From Lepturacanthus savala (Eukaryota; Chordata; Actinopteri; Scombriformes; Trichiuridae), in assembly GCA_030544235.1 (NCBI GenBank), contig CM060470.1, positions 31,174,809-31,238,808 of the forward strand: a stretch of DNA of 64,000 nt, given 5' to 3'. Position numbers and translations under genes: made by a program. The notes beneath the pieces were generated by a model. That model had not been told where the DNA came from, made no database searches, and saw only the letters and a list, made by a program, of their open reading frames with translations. Of the stretch, positions 10,901-23,800 are shown one piece after another. Each line of letters opens with the position of its first letter. Position 1 is the first letter of the stretch.

Positions 10901-12407
10901 AAAATCAGTCCAGGGAACGTCCATTCGAGGAATATATTACATCCACACTGTCTGATTAAAGCTAAAAGCTAAAAATGGATTTACAACATGATTTATCTAA
11001 TTAGTATAATATGGTCAGGAGAGGTATTCTGTCATTATAAAGAACAAAGACTTGAATACAAAATTAGGTGATAATAAAATTGTGGAGTCTAATAATAATG
11101 GATAGCTGTCTCAAAATGTAGATCCACAGAAATAATCAGATCATTATTGAAACATGAAGCCCATCTATTAATGTATTGGTATTTTTTCTTGCTCTTCCTC
11201 ACAATCATATATACAGGTAATCTGTGCATGTTTGCTCTTCCTGCAAAAAAAATGAACCACAGTGGCTTTCACAATACATATGACAGATGTATCTTTGAAT
11301 GTTTTCTTATTGCCAGCTGCAGGTTTGGTTAAATTTAAGCAACCAAAACTACTCATTAATGAACAGTTGTGGTCATTAAAAGGAAACAACCTTGACTGTT
11401 GGCAGGAAATGGAGTTGCATATGTAGCTTCTGCTCTTGCATATGCTATTACTCTCAGAAGGTCAAACATCATCCATAAATATTGTGTGTGCAATTGAATG
11501 CGCAATTACAAATAGCAGTTTTACAATCACATGCAACCAGAGGGGTTGTAGATTCTTTATGGACATTTTAATGTGATGATTTTATAATTAGTGTCAGGGG
11601 GGTTTATATTCTAGCCTATAGATGGTAATTATGGTGATCATGAGCAAGGTAAGAGGATTTATGTCAAGTGACAGACCGTAGACTTACAGATTCCCACCAA
11701 GTTCAAACTCTCTGATTGGGAATAAGATGTGAATATGACATTTCTAATTTACAGCAGTAGTCCTTCAGCCACCAGTGGTCCTTCAGCCACCTGTCAAAGA
11801 CACCACTTGAGGGCGGTGGTGTGCATGTCACCACAGGCACATTATATATTTACACAGTATATATTTATTACAGTTTTTTTTCTCTCCAAATGTTTTTAAC
11901 AGAATTGTAATAAATGTGTCTCAGTTTCTCAGGACTCAAAAGTGAAGTGACTTGAGCAATTTCTCAAAACTGCAAAAACAATTGTCTCGCAAATTGTAAC
12001 AGTGCACTTAAAACCATGTGCTCTCTTCTCAAAACAGATGTTTTCATGTGTGTTTTGGCTTCCAGACACTATGTTACAGATTCAAACATATAACATCATG
12101 TAGAAATTGTTGTTTATATTGTAATACAATGAATATATCATATAGACATTGCTTTATATCAGAATAGGATATGATGCATATTTTACTATTCACAGCTCCA
12201 GTTAGCATAAACTCACAACCAGCTTCATACAGACTCAGACTGTGAACTTACTTTTGCTACTGAAACATTATTGAGTTCTGAGGTGCATGAATATTTCCTA
12301 TTTCAACAAAACTCAAGGTAGTTGCACTGATAAGTAAAATGAGAAACACAATAAAAACATTTCTTTCTGGGGATTTAATGATGAAATCAGTGCAAAAATA
12401 CAAAAGA
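7921..12407. other. Intergenic AT-rich DNA without a recognisable gene
   Basis: Frames are short and lack family similarity. Poly-A and poly-T tracts and a G8 tract near 9747 occur. I see no tRNA, splice-linked exon series or clear element termini. Confidence 0.6.
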
Positions 12408-12668
12408 GTCAGTCATTTTCTATACACACTTATTCCTCACTAGGGTCACAGGGTCTGCTAGAGAATACTTTGGGCGAGATACACCTCAGACAGGTCGACA
12501 GCCTATCGTGTGGCACAGACACCATTCACACACACCTACAGAAAATATAGAGTGTCCAATTAACCTAAAGATGACTTTGGGTTGTGGGAGTAGGTCGGAG
12601 AACCCTGAGAAAACCCATGCAGACACAGGGAGGACATGCAAACTCCACACATCGGGGTCTCCCACAAA
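12408..12668 (-). repeat. SINE-like repeat, copy 1
   Basis: Reverse copy of the SINE-like repeat described at 32764-33133. Its 3' end GTCAGTCATTTTCTATAC comes first on this strand, followed by the body (TTAACCT, AAAACCCATGCAGACACAGG, GCAAACTCCACAC). The tRNA-like head is missing. Confidence 0.7.
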
Positions 12669-12942
12669 AAAAGTAATAAAATATATTTTTTTAATGCAAT
12701 ACAGTAAAATATTCAGCAGACAACAAACAACAAACTGCTCTTGCTCTTTTTTTCTCCATGCAGCTCTATACCAACCCAGAGGTCAACTGAAACATCTTTA
12801 TGCTCTGACACATGATGTAAGTGTTTTTCCAATTGAGTGTGAACAGATGAGACATGACTTGAGACCAATTATTGGTAATCAGGTTGTTACATTTTAAAAG
12901 CCAGTGTTTTCCACGTGAGGAGTGTGGTTAATGGTGCAATTT

Positions 12943-13052
12943 GTCAGTCAGTCATTTGCAGAGAAAACCCACACAGAAGATCTAAACTCCACACAAAAAA
13001 GTCCCAGCTCAAGGCCTTGAACCTGTGTTGTAACAGTACCACCATGTTGCCC
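12943..13052 (-). repeat. SINE-like repeat, copy 2 (internally deleted)
   Basis: The GTCAGTCAGTCATTT tail joins directly to AGAAAACCCACACAG...AACTCCACAC and then to the head-end ACAGTACCACCATGTTGCC, so the middle is lost. Confidence 0.6.
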
Positions 13053-13630
13053 TTGGTGCAATTTGTCTCTAGTAAAATGTAGTCAAATCTTTTTTTGCTT
13101 AAGTGAGAGCGGTGAAATTGTCCTTGTTTGGAGTCATGTTGATGACACATTAACCTAAGGTTTCAGAATTGTATGCATAGTTTGTGTAGAGAAACTGCAA
13201 AATTTCAATTTTCAAACTGTACCTTATTGGTGCCAAAAGTATTTCCCCTCTAATGCCCACAGACCCCTTTTCTTTCAAATGATGATTAGATCATAGTGTA
13301 CCTCAATTGCTCTCTCTGTACTCCAACCTTTTCTGATTTCTCCCTGGTCTTGTTTTTTTCAGTTTTATAAATGGATTTCTCCTTTCTGTTACATGCTATT
13401 GCAGTGGTGGTTTACTCTTGAAAGACAAAGGTTGTCTAAAAGATAGTTCATTTGGAACCCTTCAAAAAAGTTGCTACTGCTAATAGTGTAACTGACTCCA
13501 GCTCATTAAAATCATTACTTTTGAGTTATTTATTTATTTTTTTATCTACTCTTAGGAAAAATAAAATCTACTTGGTGAATTATTTTATGGTTTAAAACGT
13601 TCATCTGGACGATCCTGAAAAATACTAAAG

Positions 13631-13905
13631 CACGATGACATAGTGAGGCAGTGGGTAGTGCTGTTGCCTCACAGCAAGAAGGTTCAAGCTCTTGGTCTGG
13701 GACCTTTCTATGTGGAGTTTGCATTCTCCCTGTGTCTGTGTGGGTTTTCTCTGGCTTCTTCTCACAGTCCAAAAATATATTAAGGTTAATTGGAGACTCT
13801 AAATTGTCTGTATGTGTGTATGAATGGCTGGCGACCATCTGGGGTGTATCCCTGCCTCCCACTTGTAATGCCCAGTAGACCATGTGACCCTAAATGACTG
13901 ACTTT
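13631..13905 (+). repeat. SINE-like repeat, copy 3
   Basis: Forward copy: TGTTGCCTCACAGCAAGAAGG, TGTGGAGTTTGCATTCTCC, TTAATTGGAGACTCTAAAT and a degraded TGACTGAC tail. It is diverged and lacks intact A and B boxes. Confidence 0.7.
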
Positions 13906-14285
13906 TAAAGCAACTCAGATAAAACAAATTATACAAACAGCTTAAATAACAAATCATAAGATCTAAACATGTTTATGTTTCAAAGGGCTGAATTCAATTG
14001 ATGAACCTGTTTTTTTTAATTATTATTTTCTGGCCTTTATTATTTAAAAGAGTTAAATTAACATTAATATTAGGCATAAGAGTTCAAATTCAGCTAGTCT
14101 CTTTATTTACATGAATATAAAGTCAACAATATTGCCAATAAATAAATATAGTTCATAATCACATAAAAATGACATGGAAATGGGAAAAAAACAGTAAAAA
14201 TAGTTTTCTCTGTGTCTGTGTTTATGACGGGTGTATTAAAATGTGTGTGCATATGTTGGTTTGTCTATTTGTGTTTAGGTTTGCC

Positions 14286-14334
14286 CCCCCTCTCTCTCAC
14301 ACACACACACGCACTCTCTCTCTCCCCCCCCCCC

Positions 14335-14381
<47 letters not shown>

Positions 14382-14520
14382 TGTATGACATTAGGCTTCC
14401 TCTCCATTGCGCGCTCGCTCGCTGTCTCCATGCGGTTCAATTAAGGCGCCGCTCTCCTCCTCCTCCTCCTCCCCTCCTCCTCGTTCTCCTTCTCTTCTTT
14501 GGTGCACACCCATCCCTGAT
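14286..14520 (+). repeat. Pyrimidine-rich (CT)n / (CTC)n tract upstream of cckbr
   Basis: (CA)n, C-runs and (CT)20 or so at 14337-14377 are followed by CTCCTC repeats up to about 14500, on the coding strand. The tract ends about 190 nt before the cckbr start codon, so it lies in the promoter or 5' UTR. No TATA box is evident. Confidence 0.6.
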
Positions 14521-14705
14521 TAACGAGCGCCGCAGAGACACATCTGAAGGCAAACTACTGGAAGTTGGGAAGCGATCAGTCGTCTCGGTGCTCATGACGG
14601 ACCATGGAAAAAGGAAAGTTCAGTTATTTTCTCTGCTCAGAGGAAAATTGTCAGAAAGTCTGATTTGAACTTTTTGTAAGCTCAGTGACAACATAAGTTA
14701 CAAAC

Positions 14706-14853
14706 ATGGAACCGTGTGTGGGAAATGAGACAACTGCATCCTCCGAATGCGTCGGAGCGCAGACTTACCCCGGCAACGCGAGCTTGGAGACATCAAACGT
14801 CACCTACAGCAACACGTCCACGCTCCTCACGCTTCAGCGCGTGAGACAGGGAG
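14706..14853 (+). CDS. cckbr: cckbr exon 1 (extracellular N-terminus)
   Basis: Residues 1-49, from ATG in the context ACAAACATGGAAC to the donor GGGAG|GTGAGC (phase 1). It is rich in N, S and T with sequons. A non-coding leader precedes it; its own start is not visible. Confidence 0.88.
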
Positions 14854-17800
14854 GTGAGCGGGCATTTCTCTCTCCACTACCCCAACTAATAATAATCGAT
14901 GCACATTTTTGAGTGTGCTAGATAATGCATCTCCTCATTGAGAAAGACGCACACTAGAGAAAAAAATCATTGGATATTTAAATCTCCAGGATCACCTGAT
15001 AGTAACTATCCAAAAGATCAGGTGTTACACAAATGCAGTCCTGTTTTGGAGTTTTTATGAAACATTATATTTCAGAAGCTAAAAGTTTAATTCTGTTTCC
15101 CCTGTCCCATGTTATTGGTTGCAGGATGGAAATGTTTACAATTACTCAGAGCAGCCTGTGAAACTTTAAACCTCCACTCAAACCACATACATCAATACCA
15201 CATACTAAAGAAATCACCTTTTAAAGGGCAGATCAAACTATAACCATATATATTAATAAAACTACAAATTTGTAAATTGAACAATCATTCTTCTTTCATT
15301 GTTTTCGGTTTATCAGCCTCTAATGCTCTGGTGCTCTTTCATCATTTTAAGCCATCATGGCTTCATATCTGGAGCGTGCCATGGTCATACTGCTGGTTTC
15401 TGCTGATTTAATTTTTAATTTCTATTTCATGTTTTCCCAAAGACTTTATTCAAATTGAGGGTCTAAGACAGGCCATGTGTGCAATTGAAGAACATTGAAG
15501 TGTGTCACTGCTCCTCTAAGTCATATGTTCACATGCACCTGCTGTTTGCAGTCTTGTCAGATACCTGACAGGATCTATATGTCTGTTCATGAATATGAAT
15601 AGACTGATACTGGGCTAAGCTGGTGCACCGAAAATTACAAAGCCACTCAGACACAGACAAGTACAGACCAAGATCTACTGTCATATCTGCTGCAAATCAC
15701 AGCAGCTTATTTAAATTTGGGGTTTACAGCAGTCTAATTGTCTTTCACCCACAGATTATATAGAAACTCTGTATGATTAACATTTTAGATTTTTCATTTT
15801 AAGTATAAAATGGCAGTCATAGACTTAACCTCCTAGGACCTAGTCTACATACGTGTGCTCCATGCTCCAAGTCTTAGGAAGTTAAAGGCTCCAATGGTTA
15901 AAAGTGTGGCATGCTTGTCTTTTGAAAGGATGAGGATGTTTGACCCTGTATTGCCCACAGAAATGACTCCTCCATTACGTCCACTCCTCTCCTCCTCCCC
16001 TCCTCTCTTCTCTCCTTTCATCCTCACCTCTCCTCCTCCCTTCCCCTTCTCTCCTCTCCTTTAACCCTCTCGCCTCCTCTCCTCCTTCTTCCTCAGATGC
16101 AGTCTACAGGTTGTCATCCTTATCAAGAGGTTTTGACAAACTAATTTTTTTCTGAGTGACCGTGAAATTAGCTGAGTGATGTCCAGACCTGTGTATATGT
16201 ATATATAGAGTGAATGTGCTATGGGTAGTAGTTGCTACTGTTGTGGAAGATGCAGCTTGTCAAGGTAAAAAAAAAAGGAAATATTGTCACATTTCTAGAC
16301 ATCAAGATCAGTTCACAAGTCATAGGAGCTTGGTCTGTGAATAATATATTCTGGGGCTCTGAAGGAGTGTTGTGGAGTTGGAACTAAGTAATTTTAATTT
16401 CACCAGCCTTATAGGCTTTGAAACCTCAGTTAATTAAAAGACACAATGCCTGAGTTAGAAGCTGGTGATTTGGAGTTTGAGGGACACAGATGTTTACTAG
16501 GTGGGACACATTCATTCTAAAAGATACTTTGTGCTTAATCACTAGAGCATGTGTTACTAAACTAATACATTTCTGCACATGTCTTGAGACCTTGATGTTG
16601 TTTAAGTGACTTTATTTTTACAGGATGTCAGTCAAACATTATTTTACTGCAGGTTATTGAGAATATTTTTCTAGAGTCAATAAGCAAATATGTAATAATA
16701 TATTCAGGATGCTGGCTGATTGCATTTCATCCTACTACAGTAGGAGGTGATGGCATTGGTGCTGAAGATGGCAGTAATAAAAAAAGGGGGAGTGGGGGTG
16801 TTATTTCACAAAACTTTCCTGACAAAATGCATTTCTGTGGCTATTTCACTATCTCGATAGCATAGCCATCTTATCTTACACTACCTGTTGATGTTTAATA
16901 CATGCCTTTGAACAAAGCATGTTATTCTGTTTCCTCACTTGTGTGACATGGGTGGGGGGTGCGCACTGTAGTCTGTCAACAGAAAGTGATTTCATTCACT
17001 GCCTCCATCAAATGTTCTTAGCTTAGATGACATTTACCCGTGCTGGATTAGCCACTAGCCGTGACATTTACCAATACCTCAGCCTTACGCGAGCCGAAAC
17101 GGCTTTTCCCTGAAGGGTGCAGTGACACCAAGAGACAACCGAGATAGGAATTGTCACACGCTGCATAGGTAATTAGACGGGGGGTAATTCATCGTAAATA
17201 TGATGTCTGATTTGCTGAATGAGAAAAAACAGATGATATGTTAAATATTCATGGAAGGAATATGCACCCCCATTATATCATTTCACTGCAATGTCAGTAA
17301 TATTGTGATGTTCATTTTACACATTGTAGTTCAAATCTGCAAATGTACAATTTTCTTTCTCTTGTGTGACATCAATTGTAATGTTGTGTTAATATTATTT
17401 TATTACCTATACAGACTTCATCCCTGCATAGGGCAGCTATTCTATGTGAAACACGGGGAACAAATTCACCACCAACAAGAATGTTAAAATAATTGAAGTG
17501 CCACTGAACTTAACTTTTTACTTGATTCATTCTAACATTGTTATATAGTTCCCCAGCATGTGTAAACATTGTACATTATGTAAAATGAGTTGTCTTACAT
17601 TGTCCCAAATGACAACATACCTGAGCTTCTCTGGTGGAATGGGTATGTTGCGTAGGGTGTTCAGGAATGTGATCAGATGGCCAGTGTTGTAGGGGCCAAG
17701 GGTAGCATGCTGATGGATGATGCTGGCCAGGGACTTCAACAATGGCAATTGGCACTAGCCAATGATATTACTTATCGTTTTCGTCTTCTTGTGAGGTTGA

Positions 17801-20800
17801 ACCCAACCTCATCAATGTCTGTGAACTGGTGCTCCACTACAGCCACCTCTAGGTCAAGGACTCACTGAAACACACATGACAATATCAGAAGTAGACATGA
17901 AGTGGCCACTTTGTAATTCTTCATTGTATTCATTGTAATTCTTTGAATCAGCCTGTAGACCTGCTTCATCCTCAGATTATTTCTGCATAAGACAGTCGGG
18001 TGTTGATAGGCTTACCCTATTAATATTCTGAACAGTCACATTGTTTTCTATTACAATTTGTTTTCCAATTGCTTAAATATAATTTTGCAAACACAATTCA
18101 CCAAACTACACATCTAAACTGCAAAATACCACATATATCCTGAAAAATGAAGCAGTGCAACCAAAACTACATATAGCATTATTAAAGTCAAACTTTTGCA
18201 CCAGATGGCACACACATCATTCATATTACTGATTTTTATCTAACCAATTACACACAGGTGGGCATAATGAAAATCACTCTTATTTAGTAATAAATAAGTA
18301 GTAAATAGCAAATAAATAATACTAAAATAGTATAGAACATTCTTCAGATTGTTCTCATGTACAGAAATATTTGCAGATACACACACATGCTGTAAAAATA
18401 TTTACTTTTTCACCAAAAATGTCAGTGCAACAGATGCACAGCAGATATATTTACATTACAGTGAACACATATGCTTATAAAAACAGTAACTTGAAAAAGA
18501 AAATTCAAGAAAAAATGTGTATATAAGAAAAAGGGCAAAAAACAATGAGGTGTTAATCCAGGTGACACATTTATTGGCCAATTGGCTCATGTCTTATGCA
18601 GAGAACAATGTTCAGTGCATTTGAAAGGTGCCATTTTGAACTCCTATTTTGAAAATGGGTATTAAGCAGAAAATGTGTAGAGTTTTGGACTCTTGAGAAG
18701 AGGTTTTGCTCTCTGCCTGTCAGTTTAAAAAAAATGTGTTATGCCTGTAATGTATGTTAGCAATTGGATTAAAAAACTATTGTTTTTGTATTTGCCATAA
18801 TGTCATGGTGCTATTTTCTAGGACCATGTTCATGATTGCAGTTTCTTGTTCAGGAGACAGAAGACATCCTTGTGTCTGTAATCTTTCAGTTCTGTAATAC
18901 AAATAGTAAAATACTGTAAATACTGTGGAATACAAAATATAATATATGTTACTAGGATAACAGCATTCATCCTTTTAATTCATCTTGTTAATACATTTAT
19001 CAGATGAATCGTTTTGAGCCTGTTATAGGCATGTGTGCTGATGCAAAAAATACAAAACAAAAAAGGTGTGCTTTCCAGTTATGTGTGGTAACTGGATGAC
19101 AGCTATGCTGTTTCTACACTATTAGATGATTGACTCCTGAGTGCTGTTAGTAGTACCATCGCAAAAACACCAGTAATAAAAATGAAGAAAAATGAAATAT
19201 TCAATAAATAGGCCGTGGGGGAGTATGTACACAAAATTAAGGGTAAGTGATATGGCCCAAACTTTATATTGTGGTGTGATCTGAACCATAGATTGTTGAT
19301 GGTATATCATGGTATACTTTGGTCTGTAAATTATAGAACAGTTTTGTTAATGGTTACCATAGCACATGGTAAATTCATTCAAGCAGGGATTTATTTGTTA
19401 ACTATTAAATAAAATAATAGTCAAAAATATTACTATGTCTAAGATCTAATTACTATATAAAAGTTTATAGCCATAAACAGTCTTACAGGATATTTCCCTG
19501 GGGCACTTTCGTGCAATCAGAGAACAATTTGATTTTCTATTTTTAATGAACTTTTAAAATCTGTAAGTGTGAAGTCCATGTTATCTGCACCTATGATTTC
19601 AGCATAGGATTATCTTAAAATGGTACAGTCAACTTCAAATTATCCACAGACATACTCAGGGACATGTATAACAAGAATACATTGGAATACATTGGAGTTT
19701 GCTGAAAACAATTTGATTTGTATTTTTAATTATCTTTTTAATATACCTCATTAACCATACACTGAATATTGGTTGAGATTTCAGCATAGGATTATTTTAA
19801 AATGGTTCTATCAATTGACCTCAGATTACCCACATAGATACTTAGGGAACAATAATGCAGTGTAATTTTCAGAAAACACTTTTCAATTATTTTTAAAAAT
19901 CTGTCTCATTTGCAATACAGAGTTTATTACCTGATGATTTCAGCAATATTTTAAAACAGTACAATTAATTGACCTCAAATTATGCAGTAGCCAGTGACAT
20001 GCAGAACGAGAATGTAGTGGTAGTAGTAGTTTTACAGAAAATATTTTTTTTCATGAATTTTAAAAATCTGATGATACAGTAGCAATGGATCCGGCAACAA
20101 CGATGCGTCGGCACACGCATCAAGCACATAAAGCAAATCCGTTTGTCGCTGTGCGTATCACTTTGAGAAAGTCACCTGACTTATACAAAAACAGTTTTGC
20201 ACTGACATCAGAACTGTGTGGGCAGGCAGACAAAGGTTCCAGGCTGGGAGATGGGAGAGGCTGGGACAACTAAAAGACAAACTATCCAAACCTCTTTCCT
20301 TATAATTTCTCTGCACTCCAGCCTCATCTGTGCTGTGTGAGCAGGTGTTTTCTACAGCTGAAAAGTTGCATTATTTATGTGTGTGTGTTAAAATATCTGT
20401 GATATTTTAAATTTAAATAGATATGAATTTAAAAGATATGAAAAAATACAATAAAAAAATAAAATGACTTAAATTATATTATTGTATTAAACTAGGTCGT
20501 CAACTAGGTTGCCTCTAGGGATTTTTAAGATCCAGCGTTTTGTCAGTATTCAGTGACACAGTATGAACACAGTATCAATACAGTTTGACTATGTGTCAAA
20601 ATGCTTCGTGACACCTCATGTACCCATTGCTATGATACAGAATTGAATCTGGATAGATGATTGGTTTTGCTTAAATATTTTTTTTTATTATTTTGTTTTG
20701 ATCATTAAAAGTCTTGTGATAAAACATCAATAAAGTAATTACAGAGTAATGTATTTCACTTGGACTTTCGGACTGCTGGGAAAAGAGACTTTTCCAGAAC

Positions 20801-23800
20801 TTTTCTGACCATTTTTGACAGTTAAAAAGTCAAAAGTGTGAACAGTTTTACAGGCTTCTCTTTTACTATTGCGGTTTATGGGAAAAATGCTTTTAGGATT
20901 TCTTGGGAATGAAACAAAAATGACTTCCAGGTTTACTTCTGTTTTATTCGAACAATAGAGACTGCGCATTAAAGTCACCCCCCATGATGCCCCATCTTGC
21001 CCCAGGGTGACGAGAACATGTGAAGTGAGAAAACAACTCACATTTTAGTTGTTTAATTCACTTCACCGACAACAGTTTGGAGGGAAAATCAATAAAAAAT
21101 AAATCAATAAAAATAAAAAAAAAACAATAAAAAAAGTCCTCACTCACAAGACACAGCATAACTGTGCTGGTCACACAGCTGTGATGTCATGCTGGGAAAA
21201 GAGACTTTTCCAGAGATTTTCTTTCTGTTAGAAAGATTTTTGACAGACAAAAAGTCCATGACTTAAACATATGGAAAACAAAGATTAGTAATCAACAGGG
21301 GTTATAGCTTGGGCTGTCCTCTGAACAGTTTTACGGGCTTTTCTTTTACTATTGCAGTCTATTGGAAAAATGCTTCTTGGGTTGCAGGGGATTTTTTGAT
21401 GCAGTGCCACAATCAGGGTTCTCGTGTGAGATGGTAACATATTCAGATCTTGTAATACATCCATGGTTGATAGGCGGTACCCAATCCAAGTCTATAATAC
21501 ATCATACATACACATCCATGATTCCCACCAAGGAGCACTTTAATGCACGTGTGAAATAACAAAATGTACATACCATACAAACAACACAGAGAAGACAACC
21601 ATACACCAGATAAACTGAATAACTTAAGCCTGCAATTGATACAGAAACGTTACAGAAAATACATAAATAAATCAGGCGACCTGTCTGGGGTGTTTCCCTG
21701 CCTCTTGTCTGCAATATGCTGGGATTGGCTCCAGCAGACCCTAGTGAGGAGTAAGTTCGTATAGAAAATGACTGCCTGACAAATAAATCAATCAATTTAT
21801 TGCAATCATTGGATTATTCCATATATATCCATTTATGATTTTATATATGAGTCATGGAGCCAGGATCATCCAAGCATCCAAATTATGCTCTAAAAGATAT
21901 TAGACAGATAGAAGATAAGGCAAAACAATAAATATAAAAACTCATAAACAGCTCCTGCAAACATCTCAGCTAACTTTGCTTACAGTTGTGTGAATAGTCC
22001 ACATGAAAGTTTGCACTTTATTTCTCTATCTCCTACTTATTTCAAGCCTTGCCCATTAGGAGTGTAACGTCCAGGCCATATGGAGCTGGTCTATAAAGAT
22101 ACATCAAATCCTGTCTTCTTCATGTAAGTATGGATTTTATGATTTTTTTTTTTAGGACTCAACCTAAAACTCATGCTGTTTTTTGAAACACAGGCTAATG
22201 GATAACAGAATATATGTCCCTGCCAGCTGTGCACAATTCACATATTTACATATCTGAAGGATTCCTGCAAATCAGTCTGGTTCAGGACCAGTTTGAACAG
22301 AAGGGAATATGGATGCATGTTTTGTGTTCTTGAATATACCATCAACTAAAAAATATAAATCAATAATGGTTTCAGTACCTCATATTCTTAACAAATAAGC
22401 TGGCCTTCGGTCAAAGAACAAGTATACTGCACAGATTGAAAAGCTTGTACCCTGCAGTTGAATGAAAACTCAGGTATGAGTCACTTCACTGCATAGCTAC
22501 CTCTGCTGCTGTTTCTGTTTTCAGCAACTCTTTTTTAGCATTTAATTGAAAGTGTAAGGAGGAGAAATGGACAGAGGAAAAGGAAAAACAACAACAACAA
22601 AAAAACAGCAAAGGCAGAAGACTCCTTAAATGGAAAAGGTTAACGAAGATCAATAAAAGACACCTGAAGGAAAATATGTTGTAAAAACAGCCTCACAGAA
22701 AAGGAAGTGCACTACAGTCAGAAAGAAAAAGAAGAAGAAAGACAAAGATAGAAATCACTGGTGTTTTGTTGGGAACAGACCTTCTCTTTGCGTATTTGCA
22801 GATTTTAGTCTCTAATTCACCAGGGCCTTTGAGAAGCTGTTTGTTGTGTATTTGCAGGGGATTAAGGCTTGAGTGTGTTTGGCTGCACATGCTTCTATAA
22901 ATGTGTCAATGAAGTTTGGGCTTATGTGTGTGATGCAGCTCTGTCCTGTGGATGGGTTGCAGATGGCGCCTCTAATCCCCAGGATACACATGCAGTAGGT
23001 AACCTGTAAAAATGGGGTGAGGTGCAGATAACAGAGGAAGCAGATAACATGGACTTTACAGGACATGATCCAGTGAAGCTGTTAATGCCCGAGGGCACAG
23101 TCACAGTCAGGCTTTGAGCTGCAGATGATGGACTCTGCATTGACTGTTGTTTATATTCAGGTTGAAGTGCTGAGGCATTTTTAGACATGATTCAGCATAT
23201 TGACAGATCTTGAACCTATTAGTTACATTCCCAGTGAAGTAATTAAATCTTTTTATGGCTAAAAAAGGTATTGTACACATGTTGCGTTGCAGTTTTTCTC
23301 AGTCACGGGTGCATTTCTTACATCATGTATTTACATTTGCACAACAGTTAACCCATTACTCAAAACAATTAGTAGAAACCAGGCTTGTAAATTTGTTATT
23401 TTAGGGGCAAGGTCATTTGGCCTTTTGTGTTGTCATTTTGTTTGAGGGCACAAAGACCAAAAGCCAAGACACCAAGACCAATGATTGTAAGTTCTTTCTT
23501 GATCATGGAAAATTATTGAGGAAATAAAATGAACTGAATAAATGACAAAGAAAACATTTGACTTTTAATTTCAAAAGTAGCACTTGTGTCAGAGATCTGA
23601 ATTATTAAATGAAAAACTACATTTTCAGAACACAACCACTATTTCACGAGTATTTCCCATAAACTTTTAAGAGACTGGTGGTTGGACCTCAGTCTGACCC
23701 TCTATTGTCTGGGTCTGGTTGCACATTTTTAAGTCAAATGCATGATCCTGGTTTCACTATGTAGAGTAAAATTAAGAGTTTTTATCTAGGGCTGCAGGAT

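Noticed and set aside
22690..23190. Overlapping - strand frames of 65-88 codons
   Set aside because: No domain, splice signals or similarity to a known family; consistent with chance frames in an intron.
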